DNA of 64,000 nucleotides from assembly GCF_033807715.1 (NCBI RefSeq), contig NC_084591.1, forward strand, positions 30,282,590-30,346,589, given 5' to 3'. Below, one piece after another: positions 1 to 14,411 of the stretch. The notes below the pieces were generated by a model. It had not been told where the DNA came from and ran no database searches. It saw only the letters and a program-made list of their open reading frames with translations. Positions within the stretch are counted from its first letter, which is position 1; the number at the start of each line of letters is the position of its first letter. Source of the DNA: Cololabis saira. Its lineage: Eukaryota > Chordata > Actinopteri > Beloniformes > Belonidae. Position numbers and translations under genes: made by a program.

Positions 1-3186
<3,186 letters not shown>

Positions 3187-3533
3187 CAGAGCTTAAGATA
3201 CTTTTTTCCATAACAGGTGACAGGAAAATGAAGATTATTGAAATACATTCAATATATTAAGGGCGAGCTCCAATAAACAGATTGACATGTGCAAATTAGA
3301 TTGCATCCACACAAACTGTGTTCAGCATGCATAATTTCAGCAGTGCCGAGAGGAAATTTTACCGTCCAGTGTAGGGATGCAAATTATCGATTTAATTTAG
3401 TCATCATTAGTTGGTTTGTCTTGTCAATCAATTCATTTAATTTGCAAATTCATTTTCCTGTTTTAATAGAGACTATAAGAATAAAAGGTAAATATAGTTT
3501 ATATCCTAAATAAAACATGTATGTATTCTTTAC
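3187..3533. other. Unassigned AT-rich stretch
   Basis: Nothing recognisable lies between the microsatellite and the TTAA at 3534. Confidence 0.5.
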
Positions 3534-3879
3534 TTAAAGGTATAGTCTGTACGGATTGGTCAGAGGACCAGAGGATTGGCAGGGGGGAAAGAACCAATCA
3601 GATGCCTTCATTTTAAGTCCCGCCCACGCCCCCCTCTGTCCCATTCGCGCACCTCGTCACGTCGAAAATCTTGCCGGAAAACTTCACACACTCGAGTCAC
3701 GTTTGCTGAAAAATGGCGCAGAAAACGAGAAAACGCATCCAAAAATACCACCTCCCCAGTATGGGGGTCCGTGGGGATGGAGGCGTCTCCATCCCGGCGA
3801 GGGCGGAGAGCGCCGGTGCGGGTGGCGGTGTGCTGCAGTGCTTTGCAGGCTCTGGAGCCACGGTTACGGCGTAGGGTAC

Positions 3880-3956
3880 GGTGTAGCCTACGGCGTAGGG
3901 TACACGGTGACATGTACCATTCTGCGTTGGTGTAACGCGGAACCATAAATCAGCCT
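3880..3956. mobile_element. Palindromic Harbinger-type MITE, right half
   Basis: It ends in the family terminus GGAACCATAAATCAGCCT, with GCGTTGGTGTAACGC just inside. The left terminus is missing. Its outer flank (3957-4028) is repeated in inverse at about 4392-4458. Confidence 0.75.
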
Positions 3957-4458
3957 TCAGTGTGTGCTCTGTGTGCTGTTCAGAACACTTCTCTGTTGTC
4001 TCATTTTGCTGGGACGTCGGGCTCCTCCGCCGAGACACAAATTTTGCGGTATGTGTTCATTGTTGTGTCTAAAAATGATGCGCAGTGCCCACCCAATCAG
4101 AAACAGTACAGATATTCTGTGATATTTTTTAATATTTATGAAAAAATAAAATTATAAAAAAATAAAGGATCCCTATAACTTTGATTGGGTGAGCAGGACG
4201 CACGTTTGGGTGGGCACAGCCCACCCCTGCCCCCCCTAAAACCGGCCTCGCTTACAGGTGAATGAGACATGGGGTAGTTTTGTTGAAAATGTGCTGTCCA
4301 AAATGTCCTGGAAAACTCGACTCCTGCAAATGCGCGTTCCCCAAAGTTTGTGGGGGCGTGGCTTTGGACGGAGCGCTGACGGGGGGGGGAGGGACCCGAC
4401 GTCCCAGCAAAATGAGCACAACACAGAAGTTCAGAACAGCACACAGAGCACACACTGA

Positions 4459-4527
4459 AGGCTGATTTATGGTTCCGCGTTACACCAATGCAGAGCCTAC
4501 GGCGTAGGGTACGCCGTAACCCTGCCT
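4459..4527. mobile_element. Palindromic Harbinger-type MITE, left half
   Basis: It starts AGGCTGATTTATGGTTCCGC and continues through the GCGTTACACCAA and CCTACGGCGTAGGGT blocks. The right half is missing. It is the inverse partner of the half copy at 3880-3956. Confidence 0.75.
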
Positions 4528-5109
4528 TCACACTGAAAGCGTCACGGGCGTCGTAGGCAGCCGGCTGCCATTCATTGTCTATGAAAACGCGCGTGGAGAA
4601 GCGGCGGGAGCGGCGGGAGCGGCGGGAGCAGTGGGAGCAGTGGGAGCGGCGCGTCAATTTGAAGTTGAAAAATCTGAACTTTATGCAAATGAGCAGCGGC
4701 GACGCCATGGCAGCGTCCAATCACAGACCGGGATTCCCAAAGCGAGAAGCCTCAATGCAGATTGTACTTTCATGTACACACAAACGTCCACTCATTCACA
4801 TGCGTAGCCTACAGGAGCAGAGCTGTGCACTAACAAACTTATTTTATCAGGAATTAATATATTTCATCCAGCAAACTGACATTTTTGCTGATTTGACTTC
4901 CGTTTTTACCTGAACTGCTCACGTGAAACATGTATCTGATGGTTGAGGAGCTGGATGGTCCAAACTATTTTATTTGCTACATTGATCCAACGCAAAATAA
5001 TTAAAAACTGTGCTTATTAATCACAAAACTCAGGTTAAACATCATGACTAAATCCGCTCCGACCCGGTGTGTAGTGATCAGCGCAGACAGACTGCAGCAA
5101 AGCCTGAAT

Positions 5110-5231
5110 TATCGTTCTGCGTTAAATCGACAGGGTAGCCGACGGCGTAGGTCCCGCGGTACGGTGTGCGTCGCCGCGAACCCTACGCCGTAGGGTCTGC
5201 GTTGGTGTGACGCGGAACCATAAATCAGCCT
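5110..5231. mobile_element. Palindromic Harbinger-type MITE, nearly full copy
   Basis: Both arms are visible around a CG-rich centre (CGTCGCCGCG). The left terminus is eroded and the right terminus ATAAATCAGCCT is intact. A further partial left end, GGATTTATGGTTC, follows at once. Confidence 0.75.
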
Positions 5232-5367
5232 AGGCGGATTTATGGTTCACCAGGAGCAAGGGCTCGCTCGCAGTTGATGTTGATCCGCGGACCAAACTTG
5301 TTAAAGAGCATCAAACTCACTCTTATCTACGCGGAAATAACTCTAAAATATAAAGAAGGCGTCCGAA

Positions 5368-5545
5368 GGGGCACTGTGGCGCAGCAGGTGGTGCAGCCGT
5401 CTCACAGCAAGAAGGTCCTGGGTTCAATTCCCGCCGGGGACGCTGTGGGCGCTGAAGTGCGTGTTAGTTCCCCCATGACTTCAGTGCCCACACCCTGGGT
5501 GGGGTTGGCGAAAGGATCTTTCTGTGTGGAGTTTGCATGTTCTTT
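5368..5545 (+). mobile_element. tRNA-derived SINE, 3' truncated by the LINE junction
   Basis: A tRNA-like head carries an A-box-like TGGCGCAGCAGG and a B box GGTTCAATTCC. The usual fish SINE body follows (GTGTGGAGTTTGCATGTTCT). That body stops at the junction with the L1-type LINE. Related copies lie at 17766, 33347 (minus) and 43876. Confidence 0.85.
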
Positions 5546-6373
5546 TTGTACTGAAGTCAAAGGAATCAATTTCCCCGGAATGACTACCTTCATAACGTCC
5601 CACAGGGGTGCATGGTTTACTTCCCCGTCATTCTTTTTTATATACCTTTTTATTTCTTTTCTTATCTGTGCCACATTTCCCTGGTTGTTCAAGATGCCCA
5701 CATTTAGCCTCCATACAGTATTTATTTTCCTATCATTTAGGTGTATTGGCCAGCTGACCCCACTGTGGTCTGAAATGTCTGCCACCCCAATTTTACATTC
5801 TGTGATCCTATGCATTTCACTTGTTTTAATTAAAAAGTAGTCAATTCTGGAGTAGACAGAGTGGGGAACTGAATAGTGTGTGTAGTCCCTTTCTAGAGGG
5901 TGAAGTTCACGCCACAAATAAATCAGTCCCATTTCCTTCACTGAAGTGTCGATACGCTTGGTTAGATGTTTTTTTGCTTCTTTTGGGGCTTGTTGTATCC
6001 AGGTTATGGTTCATGACCACATTAAAATCTCCTCCCCATATCAAAATTCCTTCAGTTTCTATAGCAATAGTGTCGAACAGAGTTTTTAAGAAACATTTAG
6101 TGCTTTCTGGGGGGTGCGTATATATTCATCATTGTCACCATTGCGTTTTCTAGCTTTCATTTCATTAATACAAATCTTCCTTCATTGTCTCTAACTTCTT
6201 TAAAAAGTTTGAATTGAACTGCGTTTGGGATAAGGATAGCCACTCGCCTTTTCTGGCTGGGTCTGTAGCTACTATAAAATGTATTCCTAAAACCCAGGCA
6301 TTTTAACTTTTCATGCATTTGTTGAGGCAGGTGAGTTTCTTGCAAAAATAATACTCGAGCCTTTTCTTTTTTT

Positions 6374-6450
<77 letters not shown>

Positions 6451-6682
6451 TGTGAGTGAGAGAGATAGTCCAATCAATGCTCCACCTGAACTGTAACTAT
6501 AGCCTTTTCTTTTTTCAATTTAAATAGGACCTTGCTCCTCTTGACCGGATTATTCATCCCATTTACATTGAGTGACACCAATGTTATACTATTATATGGC
6601 ATTTAAATGATCCAGTCCTTTGTTGCATTTTTCAACCTCCAGACAACTTAAAACTGCACAGTTCTGCATATACATTCTCCTT
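5546..6682 (-). pseudogene. L1/Tx1-type LINE ORF2 endonuclease domain, broken
   Basis: Read on the minus strand from 6590 down, the fragments follow the order of an apurinic-type LINE endonuclease. They are SLNVNGMNNP (about 6501-6590), LFLQETHL (about 6340), MMNIYAPP (about 6120), GGDFNVV (about 6035), WRELHPLERDYTHYS with YSRIDYFLI (about 5830-5915) and SDHSGVSW (about 5755). In this family these residues build the metal-binding active site that nicks target DNA before reverse transcription. The reading frame is broken by a stop near 6155, frameshifts near 5935 and 6110, and an insertion carrying a GT microsatellite (6375-6500). No reverse transcriptase domain follows, because the copy ends in a SINE at 5545. 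A dead fragment. Confidence 0.9.
6376..6448. repeat. (GT)n microsatellite
   Basis: About 36 GT units, then GTGAGTGTGAGTGAGAGAG. It sits inside the LINE endonuclease, flanked by duplicated AGCCTTTTCTTTTTT. Confidence 0.98.
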
Positions 6683-8390
6683 GGGCCTCATGTACTAATA
6701 GTGCAGCACACAAAAAACGTGCATACGCCACTTTCTACACTCACGGTCGGATGTACAAAGAATGACTTGAACGTAGAAAGTTGCGGTCCTTCACTCACAT
6801 ATTAAGGCTGGTGTACGCACTTTTCTGAGGTTTTGTCCGTTGGCGACACTCACTGGTGATGCAGTGAAGTGCAGAATATAAGGAAACGTAACGTCAACAA
6901 TAAGTTCACGACCACGTGAAGGACACGACAGTCCCAACATCACCAGATAAGTTACACAAGAGTGGAGCTGCAACAATCCCACAATCAACCACATGATCTG
7001 AACAAACAACTAAAGGCAGGAGCTCAACGATGGAACCCGCAAATCCCGATGGCAGCTTTGGCTCCGTTAGAGGACCCTGCTGATGGCAGGATCAGGAGCG
7101 ACTATTCAGGGACCAGACTGACCTGCTGGTCCAGGATGAAGACTGGACCATCAGCTGGTTTAGGTACCAAGAGGATCCTCCTGGAGCTGCCCTGAACTGG
7201 ACCAGCTGCTCCGGTTCAGACCAACATGATGCTTTCAGCTGGAGCTGCTGACAGATCGGACATCTCTGTCGCCATGACGACCGTATGGGACGACTACTCG
7301 AGATTAAAGCCAGATCCTAAACATCCCATAACTGTGTCTGGACAGAAAAACATTAAAATACATTTTGCAGCGAAAAAACAGTTCTGTAAAGTTGTCTTTT
7401 AAAATAAAACTAAGATGTCACGGGAAGTTGGTTGGTACGAACTGATGTGATTCAGCAATGATGAATAAAGTTTTTATTGAATGTTTAGGCAACTTTCAGA
7501 GTCTGATATCAAGTCGGCTGCAGGTGATGCAGGACTCCAGAAAGTGTTTCTCCGGTGATGGACCGGGACCCAGACCGGTCTGTCCTCCTGCGCCTGCAAC
7601 TCTCCGAGTTACAGCAACTTTGCTCTTTATTTCTCACGTTTGCACCTCGATAATCCCGTTGGCACAAGTTGTCTTTATTTCTGCCGCAGAGGAATCAGAT
7701 CGTGATGCTTCATGTTTTAAATATAAATGTATATTGTTCACATTGTTATACTTATGAGAGTGGTGATCGCGGATATCAACAATGTGTAAGACTCAATAAA
7801 CGTGTACATTGGTCTTAATCCGTTAGTATATAATACTGGTGACAATAAAGCGGAACGAGGAGCCGTTTTTTCATCCACCAACTTAAGTTCTGGTGTCGGT
7901 TCTTAAAATACAAACAAGAAAAGCAGGGTGTAATGATGCACTGACGCTGCCCATAAACATTCACAAACCCGTACGATCATAATAAAACCACAACTCTTCA
8001 CGGAACGCAACACAAAGCAAAGAACTGCATTACCCATAATGCAATGCAGCTGAAATTGGAAGAAATGCCCCCAAATTATTTATTCCAGCTCACAGCCGAT
8101 GTTTTTTTTAATTTGTTTTACCTGTTCTTGCACATTTCTTGTTAGGATGAGCGGTTCTTAATGGATAATTATCTTCATTATCATATTCAAACACATGTAT
8201 TTGAGGGAGGAGACAGGGCGGAGTGTTGTGCTCCCGCATGTGCGCTCAAATCCACGCTGATTGGTATGTACAGAGCAACCTGCGTGGATTTGGACGTACG
8301 CACAGTTTTGTACATCTGAATTTTTGCGTACGTGTAAATTCCACGCACGGTTTCACGTTGAAATCCACGCACTCTTAGTACATGAGGCCC
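6683..8390 (+). mobile_element. GGGCCTCAT-ended non-autonomous DNA element, copy A
   Basis: The ends are inverted: GGGCCTCATGTACTAA on the left, and TTAGTACATGAGGCCC on the right. The interior holds GC-rich and AT-rich blocks that reappear in inverse at 14412-16760. No transposase frame was found; open frames are under 100 codons and resemble nothing. A 3-bp duplication (CTT/CTG) is possible but not convincing, so the superfamily is left open. Confidence 0.75.
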
Positions 8391-8831
8391 CTGGTGTGGT
8401 ACAAAAAAGTCCACCTCCTTCAGAGTTGTTATGGATGTGACATGAAACAACAACAAAGTTGGACATTTTAACATGGGAATCCATGGAGGTTGACTCGCTT
8501 TTGCAGCCAGCCTCATCCAGTTGAGTAACTAAGGAATCTTAGAGCCTCAACCGGAAGTTAGATAGTTGGTGCTTCATCGGGATGCTCACATTTTCAAATC
8601 AAGAAAGGTGGACGTGTTCTTATTTGAAAGTGGCATCATATGAGGACTTCTTTTCTGCTTCCAAAGTCTTAAAAGTCTTGACTCGTGAGTGAGCAAAAAG
8701 TTGTGAGTGAGCAGAGCTGAGCCACAAGAGACCCAGTGGCAGTCCCAATGAGCTTTTTTGCTCTCAACTGTTTAGTTTGCTCTCAAGACTGGTGAAATTA
8801 CATGTGGTTATATTTTCATGTGGGAATCTAA
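8391..8831. other. Unassigned stretch
   Basis: It contains TTGACTCGCTTTTGCAGCCA near 8490, similar to a motif dispersed in fish genomes, but no boundary can be drawn. Nothing coding was seen. Confidence 0.4.
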
Positions 8832-9433
8832 TGGCCCTTTTGCACTAGTCTCGCTTCACCTCGGTTCTACCCGCCACGGCCCAGTTTTGCCCTTTTGCAC
8901 TAGGGCTGAGACGGGTAGAGCCGCTCCAAGCCGATACATTTTTCTGTAACCATTCTGGCGAGGTTCTATCAGGGCTGAGCAGGGACTATTTCCGACGTCA
9001 CCACCCTCCGCGCCAGTGATTGGTCGGGGGCGGGGCCGTCACCACCCTCCACGCCTCTGATTGGTCGGGGGGCGGGGCCGTCAAACGTTTGAATCAGGAA
9101 GCGGGAGTCAGCGCGAGGCGACTCGCGGCTCGCGGCGATTTTATTATACAGCACAAACGTCTGTTTGGTGATCCAACTCTGAGGTGCAGATGTTCATAAA
9201 CCTGGTGGCTGTCGAGAAAATTAAAAAAGGGATGTAGACGGGCTGTTTTTTTCTCAGCCGCTCGCGGCTCCAGCTGATTTCTCATCTGCGCCGACACAAA
9301 CAAAGGTGTTGCGCAATCGAGTACGTCACAGCAGCTTCACCCCAACCCCCCCCACTTCTCCCCTGGCTGTGCAAAAACACACGGGTCGAGCCGCGCCGCG
9401 CCGGGCTGAGGCGAGACTAGTGGAAAAGTGGCA
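8832..9433. mobile_element. Harbinger-like MITE with TAA target duplication
   Basis: The left end TGGCCCTTTTGCACTAGTCT pairs with a right end that reads TGCCACTTTTCCACTAGTCT on the other strand. TAA flanks both sides (8829-8831 and 9434-9436), the 3-bp duplication usual for PIF/Harbinger. Inside is a direct repeat of about 41 bp (CCACCCTCCGCGCC... GGTCGGGGG) at about 9000-9090. A truncated inverse copy lies at 20079-20334. No coding potential. Confidence 0.82.
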
Positions 9434-9436
9434 TAA

Positions 9437-9885
9437 TAGGCGCTCATGAGTTTTGACTAAATGCATGTATTTTGAGGCTACAGACTGGGATGCACTCTTT
9501 TAGGTACATGGCGATGACATCATTGCCAGGACTTGTTTGACTGATTATCTAAATAAATTAACTTCTATGTCAACACCATCCCCGGAACAGTTAGGTGCTT
9601 CTCCAATTACAAAATCTAAATCAGCAGTAACCTAAAACAGCTGCTGATTGGATAATGAAATGGGAATCATTTTATTTTGCATGAATAACAGTGAATTGGA
9701 CTAAATTGAACATCATTTGTACACCATTGGATTATATTTAACTTTTTAATCTTTGAATGCTTTCTGAGTAAAGTGAGATACCTTTGTAGTAAATTGGTAC
9801 TATACAACTTAAGTGAATTGAAGAAAAATAGAGCCTCCTGGGAGGGAGACAGGGAGACATTGAGGAGAATAAAAACAATTCAAAG
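9437..9885. other. Unassigned AT-rich stretch
   Basis: No gene or repeat boundary was recognised. It may include eroded L2 LINE sequence upstream of the segment at 9886. Confidence 0.4.
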
Positions 9886-10113
9886 TCAAGATTAGGACAT
9901 AAAAAACCTAGAGAGCAATCTCCAGTAGAACAATGTGCAAGATGTGTGGTTGGAGTTGAAAAAGATCCCTGGCTTCAAACAGAAGAAGTATCAGACAGAT
10001 GGGAATCTGGACAGTGCTAATGAACTGAACACAGTTTCCAATAGGTTTAGCTCAGATACAAGATCAGCATCTTCTTCTCCTGGGCCCATTCACACAGACC
10101 TCTTACCCTCTTA
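9886..10113 (+). pseudogene. L2-type LINE polyprotein fragment, linker before RT
   Basis: One frame reads NVQDVWLELKKIPGFKQ, then DGNLDSANELNTVSNRFSS, with one stop (TAG) upstream of NNVQDVW and a terminal TAA. The pattern 'VW..LK.I.GFK... ANELN.F.NRF' is the segment between endonuclease and reverse transcriptase of fish L2-type LINEs. The reverse transcriptase core is missing. The C-terminal end of the same kind of protein appears at 12735 on the same strand. I infer one LINE copy split by the element at 10297-12359. Confidence 0.82.
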
Positions 10114-10296
10114 AACCTCTACTGTTCGGAGGAAACTCACAAGCTATCTGTACTCCTCAAAACACCACAACAATGGAGATGAACTGGGCAGGTGTCACTG
10201 CCAAGTTGAGGGAGGTTCAACTTTTGTGAGGCAAAAGTAATGGTGGGAGCATCATCTTTCTGACACTGCATGGCTTTCACATGTGCCTCTTCATCA

Positions 10297-12359
10297 CTCA
10301 GTACGTTTACATGCAGCAAAGAGATCGGATTTCTGATCGTATCAGATAACGACATGCAGAAGACCGGATCACTTGTCTGAGTTTACATGCTGTTCAGAGA
10401 TCGGATAAATAGCCAGAGCATGGCTGACTCTGTGACGCTAGGTGGCGCTGTAACCATGGTAACCATTTCAACAAAGAGCCACCTCCGGTTGACCTCCACT
10501 TAACAACAACAAGAAAAGATGTCGTACGACGACCTGGTCTGATTTGTTGTTCCGAGTTTGTTCCCTTTGCTGCCACTAACCTTGCGAGAGGTGCAATAAC
10601 CCTTTTTAAAAATTAGTATATTATAAAACGGGAAATTTACGGGAAAATACTAATACGGCGGGAAAGAGGGGTAGAATACGGTAGTTTCCCAGCCAAAACA
10701 GGAGACTTGACTTGAGTGGAAACAAGTCACAAGTTTTCTACTGGACAATTGTGTCGTTATTAGGGAAAGAGGACTGGACTTGAGACACAAGTTAGGAGGG
10801 CCAGCCAGGTTCTTTCCTCTCTTTTATTGTTCAACTGTTGCACTGTAGATGTTTTGCAAATAAAACAAAAATAAATAGTGGAAGAGATGTCCTTTACTGA
10901 ATTAAATGGTTGCTAATCAATAATTCCGCCAATTAATTAGCCTGCCGGAGTTTCACCTGCCCTTATAATATTATGACCTTTAATTTAAAATATTCATATT
11001 TTAGATTATAGGTCATCTTATAACCCGTCAAACACAATGACAACTAGCGAAACTTGATATCAAAAGCATCCATAGTGAAGTCCCTCTGCGCAGACCCTTG
11101 TTTTAGCATTTTGTTTTCAGTTGTAAGAGCTTCCTTCATCTTTTTTGCTGTACAGCACACGCTTGTATCTTTCATGCCACGAATAAAGTCATTTCATTTG
11201 TAGTTATGTGTTTCACTTTTATTACAAACAAAGAGCTAGATATTAGTGTTGGCGTGTTACATTTATTATGAACAGATACAAAATGGTACACAAATCTTAA
11301 ACAAAATATCAACATGTACAAATTTGAAAAAAGGTTTACAAATTTTAAACATTAACTCAGAGTTCCTCTGCAGTGGGGAACTGCTCCTTGAGGTCTCAGC
11401 AGACCTTATCCTTTTGACTGGACTAGAATCATCGAAGCCACGCTGCGTTGTGCTGCCTGTTGAATCATCATGGCCCCCCATCTCTGTTGCTGTTTCTGCA
11501 GAGGGTTATAAAAATGAAAAATTATTTATATCTTATTCATTTTATGTCAGACATATGGATTTCTGTTGTCTAAGTTGTCAGAATAATCACATTATTGGTT
11601 CCATATTATGTTCTTTGCAAATATAATCATGACTACTTTCATTAAACTGTGTTTTAGGTACTTTGTTTTATAAACAGTCACACAGGGTTCATTCTGACCC
11701 AGGAAAACAGCTGTGATTGGTTTTAATCAGTATTCTGATTAAACCTGATCAGTGTGTTTATTATATAAACGCATTTTCATTAGTCAGACAATAATGCCCA
11801 AAAAAGTACTGTAAAGTTGGAACGCAGTTGGATAATAACACATTTAACACAGAATTAGGTTAATTTATGTAATGTGTTATTGGTGGTGAAACATAACATG
11901 AGCATAAGTTACATTGAATAACCCCTCACCCCCGCACGCTTGAGGGTTAAATGTAAATGTACAGGTAAATCGTTATTTAGCAGACGCTTTTATCCAAAGC
12001 GACGTGCATAACATTACAGAACAAAACATTCTTTGAACAAAGGCAACAAGTTTTAGCAACTCACCGTTATTTTGATCCGCTCGGGTCTGACTCCGTCCCC
12101 GTCCTCCTTTCACTTCCGGGTGAATGCCCCCCAGAGGAAATTCTCGAGCATGCGCAGACTGCAATATCCGATCCCCCGTATACATGGCGTTAACATTCCG
12201 ACTGCGAACGGGTTATCTAGGTGTTGAAACCCGATTACTAAATATCCAACATAGGTCCGAAGTAGATCGGGTTCAGGTGTTTACATGCAGTTTAAAAGTC
12301 CGAAGGATGTCTTATACGATCAGAAATCCAATTGAACTGCTGCATGTAAACGTACTGAG
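10297..12359. mobile_element. 2-kb TIR element, CTCAGTACGTTTACATG ends
   Basis: Left CTCAGTACGTTTACATGCAG is mirrored on the right by CTGCATGTAAACGTACTGAG. GGATTTCTGATCGTAT is also shared further in. A second inverted pair, GTTTACATGCTG and CAGGTGTTTACATGCAG, lies inside. The interior is AT-rich with no convincing transposase. A minus-strand frame at 11266-11481 (MGGHDDSTGSTTQ...) follows an acceptor-like tract and could be an exon remnant, but I cannot assign it. A fragment common in fish repeats (TTTAGCAGACGCTTTTATCC) lies near 11977. No clean target duplication was found. Confidence 0.8.
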
Positions 12360-12734
12360 TGAACCTTCCTTCGCCACACACAAGCACACACATTGCATTT
12401 ACTATTACCATACAGCACTTGTACGAATACAAGAGTGCAGTCTTCAACAAGAGTAGAGCTGTGTCTCCCTCTGCATCAATGTCATCGGAACACCTGCTCC
12501 TTCCTTGGACCAGAGGGGGTGTGAATAGAGAAGGAAAAGGTCATAGAAGTATCTGATTGGCCAATTCTGAAGACCATCCAGGAGCCCTGATGCTTCCTTT
12601 GACTTTCCACCTTCTACTGGCTTCTGGGATCTCTGTAGTGGACCATTTCTGAAAGAGAAGCCATGGTAACTTTGGTGGTCCTCATAGTGATAAAAGGCCT
12701 TTTGGCATGTATGAAATTCTTTGCCACTGTACTT

Positions 12735-13085
12735 TACTGTTGTAGCAACTACAGGCTAAAGGAATTTGGCGTGTCACCAACAAGTCTCAATAACTTTTAC
12801 AGGAGTGCAATAGAAAGAAAAGAGGGCCTTGCAAAGTGCGATTAAAGCAGCACAGCACATCATTGGAATGGGCTGCCCCTCACTCCAGGACATTTATCAC
12901 ACTAGGGTCAACTGAAGGGTAGAGAATATCATCAGGAGAGAACACACACCAAACACAGCCTTTTCACACGTCTACCATCAGGCAGACACTACCGAAGTGT
13001 GAAGTCTGGACCATTGAGACTGATCAACAGCTTTATTCCACAGGCCATCAGGCTTGTGAACCTAGATAACACTTTTTTCCCACTA
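12735..13085 (+). pseudogene. L2-type LINE ORF2 C-terminus
   Basis: Translation gives YRLKEFGVSPTSLNNFYRSAIE, KAAQHIIGMGCPSLQDIYHTR and, further on with frame breaks, a degenerate form of the 'LLPSGRRYRS... FFPQAIRLLN' tail. This is the C-terminal domain downstream of the reverse transcriptase palm and thumb in fish L2-type LINEs. Stops interrupt it at 12843 and after 'HTRVN'. It is on the same strand as the fragment at 9886-10113. Confidence 0.85.
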
Positions 13086-14411
13086 AACTAAACTGCTGAA
13101 CACTGGCAGACGCTCATATACTAAGTTTCTTTTCCATTATAATTTTACATCTTGGGCGTATTGAGCTATGTATTTTATGTCCTCACCTACAGGAGGCACA
13201 ACTTTGCATTCTCCAAATATAAACATTTTAAATCATTTATTGATTTATGCAAAACATATAAACATATACAAATTACCTAACTATTCCAGTGGGACACACT
13301 CAGTGGTGCACACCTCAGTTTTCCAGTCATCACTGAATGTTTGGGGTACTGTGAATGCTTGCCAGCTTCAACAGGAGGACGATCATGCCCAGCATCAACT
13401 GGTGGTTGCTCCTCCATGCTGCTAAGCTTGACAGCAAGATTTACCTAGTAGTAAGTGTTCAATGGCAAAGTTCTTAACACAGCTAGTCCAGCCCATTTCT
13501 ACGTATCCCACCACTAGTCCAAAACTGGGTCGCAATCTTTTTTTTCTAAGCTTTTAGCTTCCTCGTCAATTGCCAGGTATTCTGACAGAGGTGTCACGGT
13601 TTAAGGTTTTTTATAAGGATTTTATTATCTATTCTTGTGTTCTTTTGGGGGTTCCTTTTTTGATTTTTCTAGTTCCTGTTTTATTTGAATCTATTTCTTG
13701 GTTTCATAACTTATCCTTTAATTTCCCTTGTTCCCATTACTTGTAATTGTGTTGTCTTTCCCTTTCTCTTGTCCATCTGTTTGGTATCTTGGCTGAATGC
13801 CTGTCTGTTTTGTGTGGTCCTTCGGGATTTTCCTTGTTTTCTTTTAGTGGAGGTTTTGTTTTTGTTTTTGGACTACTGCTGATGCAATACTTTTTGTTGG
13901 TATTAAATGACTTATGTTTGTTACAAATTCCATAAGAACAAAGAAAGTTGCTCTATTTCATGTAAGTCCCCACAGGCCCGTCCCACTGCAGCACCTATGT
14001 GCAGCTCATGTACAGGTTTGCCAGATCAGAAAAGCAACAGTTATGCTGAAACTACTAGTGTGGAGACATCATGTAGTTATATATCATTAAAAGAGTATGG
14101 ATCTGTTTGATCCATCATCTTGGACGTTCAAACACGGCAAGAGTCAAGATATGTCAGGGCAACAGATAAGGGATGGGCTGGCAGGAGTGAGCAAGAATCA
14201 TTTTTTTGTGCATAACTCATCACATGACAAGAGGGTCTGAATGCTGCTGTTAGACTGATTTCATCACTGCACTGAGTTTGCACCTGTCACATGAAGACAT
14301 AGGGAGGACCCAAATGTAGGTGAACAAGGTGTTATGAGTACAACAAAGTCTTATGTGAAGAAAAAGTGCTGTACAGTTAGGAATCCAGGATAAACACATA
14401 CTCAATGGTGT
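13086..14411. other. Unassigned; possible LTR fragments
   Basis: TGTCACGGTTT at 13591 followed by AGTTCCTGTTTTATTT resembles the start of the solo LTR at 43121 (read on its minus strand). CCTGTCACATG with GGACCCAAATG at 14285 resembles the other end. No matching ends or target duplication were found, so these are at best LTR fragments. Confidence 0.35.

Larger units (their letters stand above)
3538..5231. repeat. GC-rich composite of DNA-transposon pieces
   Basis: The left edge follows TTAA at 3534-3537 and starts AGGTATAGTC. This resembles the ends of the TTAA-flanked elements at 26206 and 34308. No matching right end is visible, so the element is truncated or rearranged. Inside are three halves or copies of the palindromic MITE seen across the window. 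Two of them face each other as inverted arms (about 3880-4030 and 4390-4525). All long open frames here are by-products of GC-rich palindromes. I infer a nest of non-autonomous elements, not a gene. Confidence 0.6.

Noticed and set aside
5274..5840. 188-codon plus-strand frame
   Set aside because: It is antisense to the LINE endonuclease and runs through a SINE.
13591..14320. Solo LTR related to the one at 43121
   Set aside because: Start-like and end-like phrases are present, but in incompatible orientation and without a 5-bp duplication.
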